Origin: a virus
Direction: 5' to 3' (one strand)
Virus record (IMG/VR): IMGVR_UViG_3300007754_000481
Location: 1-49,431 of that record
DNA length: 49,431 bases
Shown here: positions 7,202 through 13,503 of the stretch, one piece after another
How the letters are laid out: every line of letters starts with the position of its first letter
How positions within the stretch are numbered: position 1 is the first letter of the stretch
The notes under the pieces: generated by a model
Seen by the model: the letters and a program-made list of their open reading frames with translations, nothing else
Database searches by the model: none
Told to the model about the DNA's origin: nothing
Program-made: the position numbers and the translations under genes

Positions 7202-7486
7202 ATGTCTACCTGGAACGAGTTGGTTGATGACTATCGCTCGGGTGATTTCGATCCCCGGGCTTGGACGTGGTGCATCGGGGCGAACACCGTTCCCGTGTCG
7301 GACGACACGGAGCGGGGTTGGCACTACGAGCCCCGCACCTGCGTCTACATCATGGGAACCGGGGGGGAGAACCTCTATCAGGACTTCACGATGAAGGGGG
7401 AGGGGCCTGAGTGGGAGGCGAAAGCCAAGGCTTTGATTCGTGAGACTTTCGGTGAGGTCTCGGTGTTGATGGGTCTCCCAGGGTAG
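7202..7486 (+). CDS. orf94, unrecognised small protein
   Basis: A 94-aa protein rich in Trp, Asp and Glu (MSTWNELVDDYRSGDF...), with a central RTCVYIMGTGGENLYQDF segment and a C-terminal amphipathic helix. No family recognised. I choose ATG 7202 because it lies right after a divergent phage promoter; upstream in-frame codons would lie in the promoter and the cas leader. It is transcribed away from the cas operon, sharing its regulatory region. Confidence 0.75.
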   Translation: MSTWNELVDDYRSGDFDPRAWTWCIGANTVPVSDDTERGWHYEPRTCVYIMGTGGENLYQDFTMKGEGPEWEAKAKALIRETFGEVSVLMGLPG

Positions 7487-7491
7487 GCTCG

Positions 7492-7686
7492 TCAGGTTTC
7501 GGTGAGGGCTTCGGCTTCCCCGAAGGCGCAGGCCGGGCACATGTCGGTCAGGGGGATGACGGGCTTGTTCCCGCAGACGAGGCACTCCCGGGACCAGTCT
7601 GGGCGGGTCATTTCGCGGACCTCTCGGGGGGAGATCTCGGCGGGTCCGGAGAGAACATCCTCTCGGGGATCTGTTTTGTCGCTCAT
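7492..7686 (-). CDS. orf64, small zinc-ribbon protein
   Basis: A 64-aa protein with two CxxC pairs 15 residues apart, CLVC and CPAC, typical of a zinc ribbon. The N-terminal half is acidic and probably disordered. It could be a nucleic-acid-binding or protein-interaction module; nothing indicates its partner. It converges on orf94 with only 5 nt between stop codons. Confidence 0.75.
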   Translation of the reverse strand: MSDKTDPREDVLSGPAEISPREVREMTRPDWSRECLVCGNKPVIPLTDMCPACAFGEAEALTET

Positions 7687-7708
7687 GGTGGTCTTACGAG
7701 CCTCTCTG

Positions 7709-7724
7709 GCTAGTTAGCCTATAC
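7709..7724 (+). promoter_or_regulatory. Promoter of orf99 (GNTAG-N5-CTATAG class)
   Basis: GCTAG, 5 nt, CTATAC. It follows the same two-box pattern as the sites before orf250, orf442, asnB, orf216 and the tail tube gene. It ends 23 nt before ATG 7748. Confidence 0.6.
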
Positions 7725-7747
7725 GTCGCTGAAGGCAGGAGGCTCCC

Positions 7748-8047
7748 ATGTACGATCCGAATCGACTCCAAGTGGCTCCCTTGATTCGTTCCGAGCAGCT
7801 CCGGTACCCAGGTCTCTCGGTGCGTCAGCTCATGCGGCAGAGTCCGATTCTCTCGGCTGCAAAGAGGGAGCATGAGCGGGTCGCGGCGGAGATAAAGAAG
7901 CTTCGGGAGGAGATTGAACGCCATGAAGCCGAGATTCGTGATCTGATGCACGGTTGGTCTGCAAAGATGGATCGCTGGCTGGAGCAGTCTCAATCAGAGT
8001 CCGCGGGTCGGGTCGCTCAGCGGTGGTTGGCTACCCAGGACCAGTAG
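7748..8047 (+). CDS. orf99, coiled-coil protein
   Basis: A 99-aa protein with a heptad-rich helix across roughly residues 37-70 (KREHERVAAEIKKLREEIER and following), predicted coiled coil. AGGAGG precedes ATG 7748. Function unknown; it might oligomerise. Confidence 0.8.
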   Translation: MYDPNRLQVAPLIRSEQLRYPGLSVRQLMRQSPILSAAKREHERVAAEIKKLREEIERHEAEIRDLMHGWSAKMDRWLEQSQSESAGRVAQRWLATQDQ

Positions 8048-8077
8048 CCCTCCTAACCGAACAGACCCCGGAGCCTC

Positions 8078-8593
8078 TCAGAATCGGGTGGCGGGGAGGG
8101 CGGACAACTCCTGGCTCATGTCGTCGATCCACTTCCCGTCTTCCACGAAGATCTCGCCCCTGCCCACGCGGACGGTAGCCTCCTTCAGGGTCTTCCCGAG
8201 ATTCCAGAGGAAGTGCCGAACGCCCTGCCAGGAGAGGCGGATCCGGATCGCGTCGGAGTCGTGGAGGTGGTTGTACCCGCTCGCAAACGTGGTGTTGTCG
8301 TCGTCGAACGGGATCACCCGCTTCAACTCCTCCAGGGGGAAAGTCCCCTTGGTGTTGCGGACCCGGATGAGCAAGACGCTGGGGTCGTAGATCGGAGACC
8401 CCCTGCGGGGACCGAGGGTGTGCCGTGCGACCTGGACCTCGACGGACCAGAGGCGGCCCTCGTCTCCAAAAGCGATCATGGAGATCGCCGGGTCGGGATC
8501 CGCGACCACCACTCGGTGATCCCCGACGTGGGAGGTGTGCAGGACTCCCGTGTCAAAGACACGGAGAGCTGTTGAACTTTTCCGCCGACCCAT
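8078..8593 (-). CDS. orf171, unrecognised protein
   Basis: A 171-aa protein with a basic N terminus (MGRRKSST) followed by alternating strands and short helices; no catalytic motif recognised. GGAGG lies 6 nt before ATG 8593, and a GGTAAC/CGTATA promoter lies just upstream (8615-8641). Single-gene transcript on the minus strand. Confidence 0.8.
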   Translation of the reverse strand: MGRRKSSTALRVFDTGVLHTSHVGDHRVVVADPDPAISMIAFGDEGRLWSVEVQVARHTLGPRRGSPIYDPSVLLIRVRNTKGTFPLEELKRVIPFDDDNTTFASGYNHLHDSDAIRIRLSWQGVRHFLWNLGKTLKEATVRVGRGEIFVEDGKWIDDMSQELSALPATRF

Positions 8594-8614
8594 CAGATCC
8601 TCCAGTTAGGAGAC

Positions 8615-8641
8615 TATACGACCATCCCCCAAAAAGTTACC
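8615..8641 (-). promoter_or_regulatory. Promoter of orf171 (GGTAA/CGTATA class)
   Basis: On the minus strand GGTAACTTTTT starts 21 nt before CGTATA, followed after about 20 nt by GGAGG and ATG. The same T-run with the neighbouring AAAAAG could also form a weak hairpin after the stop codon of orf248. Confidence 0.75.
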
Positions 8642-8648
8642 TTGCTTT

Positions 8649-9395
8649 TTAGGATGCCGGAGTGCTGGTGACTTTGTCTACGATTGCCTGGGCTCGACGA
8701 TTCCGCAGTCGGAGGATTTCCTTCAGTAGGGTCTTGAGCCGGTCGGGTGCGGTGACGGCGAGCTGTTCTTGAGCGAGCCGCCGCCGGGTCAGGTAGTCTT
8801 CCCCGCCGGTTTGTCTCATGACTCGCATGATGACGTAGGCGTCAGGTTGAGTGGAGGTAGCAGGGGTGTGGGCTCCCACGCCTCCCAGCGACTCGAAATA
8901 GATCAGGTAGTCGCCCTCAAACCAGATGATCTTGAAGGCCCCGTCCTCGTTGAATTCCCACCCTGGGATCTGGGCGAGTGCCCAGATCCCTATCTCGACC
9001 TGCACCTCTCGGACAGCGTTGCTGAACACCTTCTGTCGGATGCTGTGGAGTCGTTGAGCTGCTCTGATGGCTTTCGCGGTGGCGTGCCAGTTGATCCGCC
9101 CGTGTCGGGTTGACCGGTTGACCGTGTTCCGCCCTGACCGGTGAAACTTGTGGTTCCCAACGGTCACCGGACGGCGGTAGAGGAAGTCATAAGCTTTGTA
9201 GTCGTCGCTCTCCTGGTCAGGAGGCCGGTAGATCCAGACCACTGGAGGGAGGACCAGGGGATCGAACCTGGGGCTGCGGATCTCCATCTCGTTCAGAGAG
9301 TAGAGGTGCTCCCGGTCCCCTGAGAGCATCCAGGCCACCCAGATCTGGTAATAGTTCTGAAGGCGTTCTCGGTACGCGGCGATTCTGGGGTCCAT
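8649..9395 (-). CDS. orf248, unrecognised protein
   Basis: A 248-aa basic protein. The N terminus is helical and rich in Tyr and Trp, a central basic segment runs from RRPVTVGNHKFHRSG onward, a strand block contains FKIIWFEGDYLIYFESL, and the C-terminal 40 residues form an Arg/Leu-rich helix. No family recognised. AGGAG precedes ATG 9395 and the divergent promoter at 9412-9437 lies immediately upstream. Confidence 0.8.
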   Translation of the reverse strand: MDPRIAAYRERLQNYYQIWVAWMLSGDREHLYSLNEMEIRSPRFDPLVLPPVVWIYRPPDQESDDYKAYDFLYRRPVTVGNHKFHRSGRNTVNRSTRHGRINWHATAKAIRAAQRLHSIRQKVFSNAVREVQVEIGIWALAQIPGWEFNEDGAFKIIWFEGDYLIYFESLGGVGAHTPATSTQPDAYVIMRVMRQTGGEDYLTRRRLAQEQLAVTAPDRLKTLLKEILRLRNRRAQAIVDKVTSTPAS

Positions 9396-9411
9396 TGGTC
9401 TCCTGTTGTTG

Positions 9412-9437
9412 CATACGAGCGAGCAGGGGAAATTTCC
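9412..9437 (-). promoter_or_regulatory. Promoter of orf248 (GGTAA/CGTATA class)
   Basis: On the minus strand GGAAATTTCC begins 20 nt before CGTATG. It is back to back with the promoter at 9440-9465, separated by 2 bp. Confidence 0.6.
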
Positions 9438-9439
9438 GG

Positions 9440-9465
9440 GCTACTTTTCCTGGGCGGGTCGTATA
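9440..9465 (+). promoter_or_regulatory. Promoter of orf77 (GGTAA/CGTATA class)
   Basis: GCTACTTTTCC begins 20 nt before CGTATA; then AGGAGG and ATG 9488 follow. Confidence 0.65.
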
Positions 9466-9487
9466 GAATTCCATCAGGAGGTTCTAC

Positions 9488-9721
9488 ATGTCTCGCAAGT
9501 ATGAAGCCCAGATCTACCGGAGCAGCGACGGCGAGTTGCTGGAGCGGTTTGAGTTTGACGGGGACTCTGCCGCTCTGGCGGCGGACCATGTTGAGCACAT
9601 GAGCCGTCACCCGGCGATGGTGGCGAACTTCGGTGTCCCTTCGGGAGAGGAAGGCGTGATTCACTGGCGTCGGCTGGGCAACACTCGCTGGAAGGTCCAG
9701 CGGACGGTGTCCGCCAAGTAG
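9488..9721 (+). CDS. orf77, unrecognised small protein
   Basis: A 77-aa protein (MSRKYEAQIYRSSDGELL...) with a probable strand-helix-strand arrangement. AGGAGG lies 7 nt before the start, and a promoter of the recurrent class is directly upstream. Single-gene transcript. No function recognised. Confidence 0.8.
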   Translation: MSRKYEAQIYRSSDGELLERFEFDGDSAALAADHVEHMSRHPAMVANFGVPSGEEGVIHWRRLGNTRWKVQRTVSAK

Positions 9722-9778
9722 ACGTTCCTTTGTGGGATGTGAGTCCCTGGCTGAGCTGGGGCTACCGACGCTGCGCTC

Positions 9779-9794
9779 GGTAGGACGACTATAG
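9779..9794 (+). promoter_or_regulatory. Promoter of orf250 (GNTAG-N5-CTATAG class)
   Basis: GGTAG, 5 nt, CTATAG, 25 nt before ATG 9819. Confidence 0.65.
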
Positions 9795-9818
9795 CGAGGG
9801 GCGGTTAGGAGGCTGAGG

Positions 9819-10571
9819 ATGGCTCAGGCAGCGAAGGTCGCAGACAAGTGGCTCCAGGCATCTGGGCGGGGGTTGCTTCGGTCTCTGACCGATGTGGGTG
9901 CGCTTCTGGATGCTGATGAGCCGGAAGATGGAGCGGAGCAGATCGTGGAGGTACTCCATGACCTGATGGAGGAGACCGCCCGGCGTCTCGTGGAGAAAGC
10001 GGTGTTGGGGGTTTCTAAGTGGAAGCCCGGCCGGATGAACCACCGGGCGAATTCCTGGGAAGCCTCTGATGGGAGCCGGACGATCTCCTGGGAGGTGGAG
10101 TATCCCTCTTCGGTCTCGGGGCAGAAGGCGTTCTTCGTTCAGGTGAAGAAGCTGAAGAAGGAGTTTCTCAGCCAGTTCTCTCGGGAGTCTTGGGATACCC
10201 GGGCGAGCCTCGGGGATGCCTTCGATCGCCGTGAAGTGCAGAGCTTCCTGGCTCAGAAGTGGGGATCCGTGGTGGAGGATGCTCTTACCATGCGTCTTCG
10301 GGATCCTGCTGACAAGGCTCAGGATGCTGCCTACGACTTCGTAGACGTAGACACGGAGGAGCAGCATTGGGATGACGACGCGGAGGAGTGGGAGGAGCAG
10401 ATGGTCGTCACTGAGGTGCGGGTCGCTCTCGTGCTCGGGGATCCTGAGATTCGGGCAACCGAGGTGACCTCACAGGGCGGTCGATTCCTGGTCCGGGTGG
10501 AGCTGGAGTACCCCGTGAGGCTTCATCAGACCATGCTCCCTTGGGATCGGAGCTTCGACACTTACTATTAA
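9819..10571 (+). CDS. orf250, hypothetical with N-terminal 'KVADKWLQA' tag
   Basis: A 250-aa protein, mostly helical at the N terminus and strand-rich at the C terminus, with a very acidic stretch around residues 165-195. Residues 6-14 (KVADKWLQA) resemble RIAARWLQA at the start of the unrelated orf442. GGAGG precedes the ATG. Its stop codon overlaps that of convergent orf442 in TTAA (10568-10571), leaving no room for a terminator. Confidence 0.8.
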   Translation: MAQAAKVADKWLQASGRGLLRSLTDVGALLDADEPEDGAEQIVEVLHDLMEETARRLVEKAVLGVSKWKPGRMNHRANSWEASDGSRTISWEVEYPSSVSGQKAFFVQVKKLKKEFLSQFSRESWDTRASLGDAFDRREVQSFLAQKWGSVVEDALTMRLRDPADKAQDAAYDFVDVDTEEQHWDDDAEEWEEQMVVTEVRVALVLGDPEIRATEVTSQGGRFLVRVELEYPVRLHQTMLPWDRSFDTYY

Positions 10572-11896
10572 CGCCACTTGGCCTCAGCCATTTCAAGTAG
10601 CCGGGTGTACTTCTCCTCGTAGGGGTCAACCCGCTTGCGGAGGAGCTTCTCCCGGCGTCCTAGTGGATCGAGGGGGAGCATGTCCTGGGTGAGGCGGGCG
10701 TAGTCGCCCTCCACTTCGATTTCGGGGACCTTGTCCATCTCCAGCATGTCGCCGTAGCCTTCTCCGACGTAGAGGTCGAGTCCGTTGTCCCGAGCCATCT
10801 GGAAGGCGACGACGTGGGCTACTCGATCAAAGGTCCGGTCGTAGTCGATCGTGTAGAGAAATTCCCCGATGCCGGGGGCGTCGCGGAAGAAGCCGTAGGC
10901 ATAGATGTACTTCTCATCAGGCTCGGACAGGAAACGCTGGTCGTAGATGACAAAGGTGGGGTCGTCAATCATGAACAGGACTTGCTTCTTCTCGCCCTGG
11001 GGGGCCTCCGTCTGTCTCCGCTTCTTTCCAGGGAGGTCAGCGAGGATCTCCTTGACTCGGGCTGGGGTCAACTGACCCGATCTCACCAGCTCGGAGTACC
11101 AGCCACGGGAGAGAAACTCGCGAACTCGATCCGCCCATAAACGGACGGCGTTGTCTTGCCCCGCCGCTGAGAACCCGCCAGAGGGGAAACTCGGGTTGAA
11201 GTGGTACCAAGCCTTCCCGATGATCTTACCGAGCCCCTTCCCTCGGTATTCCCGGGCGACGACGAGGAGGGTAGCTCCCCATTCATTCTCAGCACTGGCT
11301 ACCTTCTCACCGGCTTCGTTGAACAGCCCCAGGTTGATTCCCTTGTCCGGCACCGGCTCAGCCTGAGCCCGGAGCACGTAAGGCTCCCCTTTGACTCGGA
11401 ATCTCTGGACGATAACGGGATACTCGCTGTAGTTGCTGGCAGCGATCTGGTAGACCAGATCGACGTGTTCGTCGATGTACTTCACCCTCTTCTTCCGTTG
11501 GACCCCCAGATCGACGAAATCGCGGGTGTGGTAGTCGTAATAGGAGGTGGGGATATCTCGGATGGGGGCTCCAGCCCCGAAGTACATCGTCCCCTGGTGG
11601 ATGAAGGCGACCAGCCGACCATCCTGGTGGATGAGATAGCCGGTCTTACCGAGCGGCTTGGAGATGAGGAAGCCCTTGTCCTCTCGGATCGGGATCAGCT
11701 TCCGGTTCATGGACTCCGTGGTCCAGTCGTAGGAGTCCTCGTCGTGGAATTTGCCCTGGGGGTTCCGATGCTTGATGAACTCAGCCAGAGTCATCAAACC
11801 CCGCTCCGTGGTCTCGAAAGAAACCGGGAGCGGGGTCGTGATCGCTTGGAGCCACCGAGCTGCGATTCGGGTAGGGCGAGCGGTCGTCAAGGGCAT
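10568..11896 (-). CDS. Protein with GNAT-like acetyltransferase domain
   Basis: A 442-aa protein. Residues 213-230 (VVAREYRGKGLGKIIGKA plus W) match the acetyl-CoA-binding motif A of GNAT enzymes (R/QxxGxG/A), and the preceding strand GATLLVVA fits the fold. The flanking regions are large and unrecognised, so acetylation is inferred from one motif and the substrate is unknown. The N terminus carries RIAARWLQA (10-18). ATG 11896 has AGGAG upstream and a GATAG-N5-CTATAG promoter at 11923-11938. Confidence 0.6.
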   Translation of the reverse strand: MPLTTARPTRIAARWLQAITTPLPVSFETTERGLMTLAEFIKHRNPQGKFHDEDSYDWTTESMNRKLIPIREDKGFLISKPLGKTGYLIHQDGRLVAFIHQGTMYFGAGAPIRDIPTSYYDYHTRDFVDLGVQRKKRVKYIDEHVDLVYQIAASNYSEYPVIVQRFRVKGEPYVLRAQAEPVPDKGINLGLFNEAGEKVASAENEWGATLLVVAREYRGKGLGKIIGKAWYHFNPSFPSGGFSAAGQDNAVRLWADRVREFLSRGWYSELVRSGQLTPARVKEILADLPGKKRRQTEAPQGEKKQVLFMIDDPTFVIYDQRFLSEPDEKYIYAYGFFRDAPGIGEFLYTIDYDRTFDRVAHVVAFQMARDNGLDLYVGEGYGDMLEMDKVPEIEVEGDYARLTQDMLPLDPLGRREKLLRKRVDPYEEKYTRLLEMAEAKWR

Positions 11897-11922
11897 AGTG
11901 ACGGTCTCCTACCGGAGTGTCG

Positions 11923-11938
11923 CTATAGAGGCCCTATC
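11923..11938 (-). promoter_or_regulatory. Promoter of the GNAT-like gene (GNTAG-N5-CTATAG class)
   Basis: On the minus strand GATAG, 5 nt, CTATAG. It overlaps the stop codon of orf66, so the promoter is embedded at the end of the upstream gene. Confidence 0.65.
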
Positions 11939-12134
11939 GGAGAGCAGCCTCTCGGGTCTCCCTGGGGTTCTCTGCGAGGGCTCGGCAGTAAGCCGCGTAG
12001 GCCAACAGGCTCTCGCGGGTGATCCCTCGCTCAGGGAAGAAGGGGCCTTCTGCGGCTTGACGCTCTGCGTGTCTCGCGTCCGCGAGCTGGTCGGCTACCC
12101 AGGCAGCGTCCAGCTCCTCTTCCGTGTACTTCAT
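11934..12134 (-). CDS. orf66, unrecognised small helical protein
   Basis: A 66-aa, Ala/Glu/Arg-rich, almost wholly helical protein (MKYTEEELDAAWVADQL...). No family recognised. Its Shine-Dalgarno (GAGG, 7 nt before ATG 12134) lies inside a degenerate CRISPR repeat, so its translation may depend on whether Cas6 or Cascade occupies that sequence. It is last in the probable transcript orf103-orf115-crRNA-like element-orf66. Confidence 0.75.
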   Translation of the reverse strand: MKYTEEELDAAWVADQLADARHAERQAAEGPFFPERGITRESLLAYAAYCRALAENPRETREAALR

Positions 12135-12138
12135 GGGT

Positions 12139-12200
12139 CATCCTCAAGGGTAAGCAGGTATTGATTTGGGTCGCGTGGCCGATTGGCTCTTGCCATCCTC
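12139..12200 (-). ncRNA. crRNA-like element: degenerate repeat, short spacer, degenerate repeat
   Basis: Read on the minus strand: GAGGATGGCAAG (12200-12189) equals the last 12 nt of the array 2 repeat including the full 8-nt handle. Then come 21 nt of unique sequence (12188-12168, beginning AGCCAATCGG). A second degenerate repeat follows from 12167, in which TCAATACCTGC and TACCC match the array 1 repeat before the hairpin region decays. The plus-strand core GGGTAAGCAGGTATTGA matches array 1 at 16 of 17 positions. Real spacers here are 37-41 nt, so this one is about half length. The arrangement resembles CreA/CreR-type crRNA-like RNAs known from other type I systems, whose short pseudo-spacers guide Cascade to repress promoters. 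Target not identified. Confidence 0.7.
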
Positions 12201-12211
12201 TCGTTGTCTTC

Positions 12212-12559
12212 TCAGGGCAGCAGACACCCCCTGGTCGGGGTGAGCCGACCTCGGCGGGTGAGGTTCTTCGTCGCCAGATCGCGATACCAGCCCTTCAGCT
12301 TGCCCCGACACTTCACGGTGTCGAAGACCGCGGAAGCGGCGAGGCTCTTTCGCTCGCCGTTCTGGCGGAGAGCCAGGGCGAGGTAGGCGGGCCGGTCGGG
12401 GTGGTCCGTGTTGGTCATCCGAATCCACCGATCTTCCGCGTTCGCCCGCTCCTGTCCGGAGATGTGGGCGTAGCGACCTTTGCCGTCCATCCCGGAGGTG
12501 AAGACCGCTAGGGTGATCCTGGCGGTGCGGAAAGCTCGGTTGAATTCCTGACGGTCCAT
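12212..12559 (-). CDS. orf115, unrecognised protein
   Basis: A 115-aa basic protein (MDRQEFNRAFRTARITL...) with a likely strand block LAVFTSGMDGKGRYAHI and a basic C terminus. No motif recognised. I choose ATG 12559 because it follows the orf103 stop by 8 nt; longer in-frame readings run antisense-like through orf103. Its stop lies 12 nt from the crRNA-like element. Confidence 0.7.
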   Translation of the reverse strand: MDRQEFNRAFRTARITLAVFTSGMDGKGRYAHISGQERANAEDRWIRMTNTDHPDRPAYLALALRQNGERKSLAASAVFDTVKCRGKLKGWYRDLATKNLTRRGRLTPTRGCLLP

Positions 12560-12567
12560 CGTAGCCC

Positions 12568-12879
12568 TCACTTGTACCAGATCCCGAAGGACCAGGAGTT
12601 GTTGTTCTCGATGTAGAGGTTCGGGTCGGTCTCCGCGAGCGTCGCGTTGATACGATCCTGGGCCTGCTGGCCCGCCCCGAAGTCGCCCTCGCAGGAGAGC
12701 AGGTCGTACCCCGCCCCGTCGTAGGTCACGAGCAGGTAGGTCCCCTTGTCCGTGACGCGAGTGTCCGCGTAGGGATCCTCGCCCTCCCACTTGGTCCCCT
12801 CGTAAACCTCCTTGTGCAGGTCGCGCCCGCGCTTCAGCTCGACCGCCGCTCTCGCTGCTCTCTTGTTCTGGGCCGACAT
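12568..12879 (-). CDS. orf103, unrecognised protein
   Basis: A 103-aa protein: a basic N-terminal helix, then a strand-rich half (TRVTDKGTYLLVTYDGAGYD) and a C terminus with ENNNSWSFGIWYK. No family recognised. AGGAGG precedes ATG 12879 and the promoter at 12902-12928 lies just upstream, making it first in the transcript that includes orf115 and the crRNA-like element. Confidence 0.8.
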   Translation of the reverse strand: MSAQNKRAARAAVELKRGRDLHKEVYEGTKWEGEDPYADTRVTDKGTYLLVTYDGAGYDLLSCEGDFGAGQQAQDRINATLAETDPNLYIENNNSWSFGIWYK

Positions 12880-12901
12880 GCTGTACCTCCTGTTGTAGAG
12901 G

Positions 12902-12928
12902 TATACGAGTACCCTCAGAAAAGTTACC
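12902..12928 (-). promoter_or_regulatory. Promoter of orf103 operon (GGTAA/CGTATA class)
   Basis: On the minus strand GGTAACTTTTC begins 21 nt before CGTATA, followed by AGGAGG and ATG. It abuts the stop codon of the CYTH gene. Confidence 0.75.
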
Positions 12929-12931
12929 CTC

Positions 12932-13426
12932 TTATAGAGAGATTTTCCCTGCTCCGGGTCTCATTAGGTGCCGAGAGAGTTGGGCGTTGGAGTAGGCGGG
13001 GTCGTCAGTGATCTCCTTGCCGAACCACTCGGGGACGGAGACTTCCTCATCTTCGGAGTCCAGTTCAACTTCCGCGATGACGAGCCCCTGGTGTTCTCCA
13101 TGGAAGAAGTCCACGTCGAAATCGTGATCCCCGAATCGCATCTTGTATCGGGTCTTCTCGATCAGCTTGGAGATTCGTAGCTTCAGCAGATCTTCTGCGT
13201 CCGCCCTGGGGATCTCGTACTCGAATTCAGGAGCGGCGGCTCCTGTCTTCTTCCCCTTGATCGTGAGGGTGCCCACGGCGTCCACTCCGCCGTAGTGGGT
13301 GACCCGAACGCGGACGGTTCTCCTTGGGTCGAGGGACAGGTAGCCCTGCTTGATGGAGACCCCAGGGACTCGGGGCTGGGCGAAGGGCTCCTCGATGAGG
13401 AAGCGGCGTTCAATCTCGGTTGGCAT
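12932..13426 (-). CDS. CYTH-domain triphosphate tunnel enzyme
   Basis: A 164-aa protein with the CYTH signature: EIERRFL at residues 4-10 (ExExR/K), TVRVR, TIKG, EYEIP, KTRYKM, DVDFFHG and the closing LVIAEVELDSEDE. These acidic and basic strands line the triphosphate-binding tunnel. Most bacterial relatives hydrolyse inorganic triphosphate; others make cAMP or cleave thiamine triphosphate, so the substrate is uncertain. Length is normal for a stand-alone CYTH protein. ATG 13426 has only AAGG upstream. CTATAG at 13461-13466 is palindromic and may serve both this gene and asnB. Confidence 0.88.
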   Translation of the reverse strand: MPTEIERRFLIEEPFAQPRVPGVSIKQGYLSLDPRRTVRVRVTHYGGVDAVGTLTIKGKKTGAAAPEFEYEIPRADAEDLLKLRISKLIEKTRYKMRFGDHDFDVDFFHGEHQGLVIAEVELDSEDEEVSVPEWFGKEITDDPAYSNAQLSRHLMRPGAGKISL

Positions 13427-13450
13427 ACCCGACCTTACGCGACTCTCTCG

Positions 13451-13466
13451 GATACTCGCCCTATAG
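13451..13466 (+). promoter_or_regulatory. Promoter of asnB (GNTAG-N5-CTATAG class)
   Basis: GATAC, 5 nt, CTATAG, 38 nt before ATG 13504. AGAGGG lies 6-7 nt before the start. Confidence 0.65.
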
Positions 13467-13503
13467 CTCCTGGTTTACGTCTTGAATCCGGGTAGAGGGA
13501 ATC

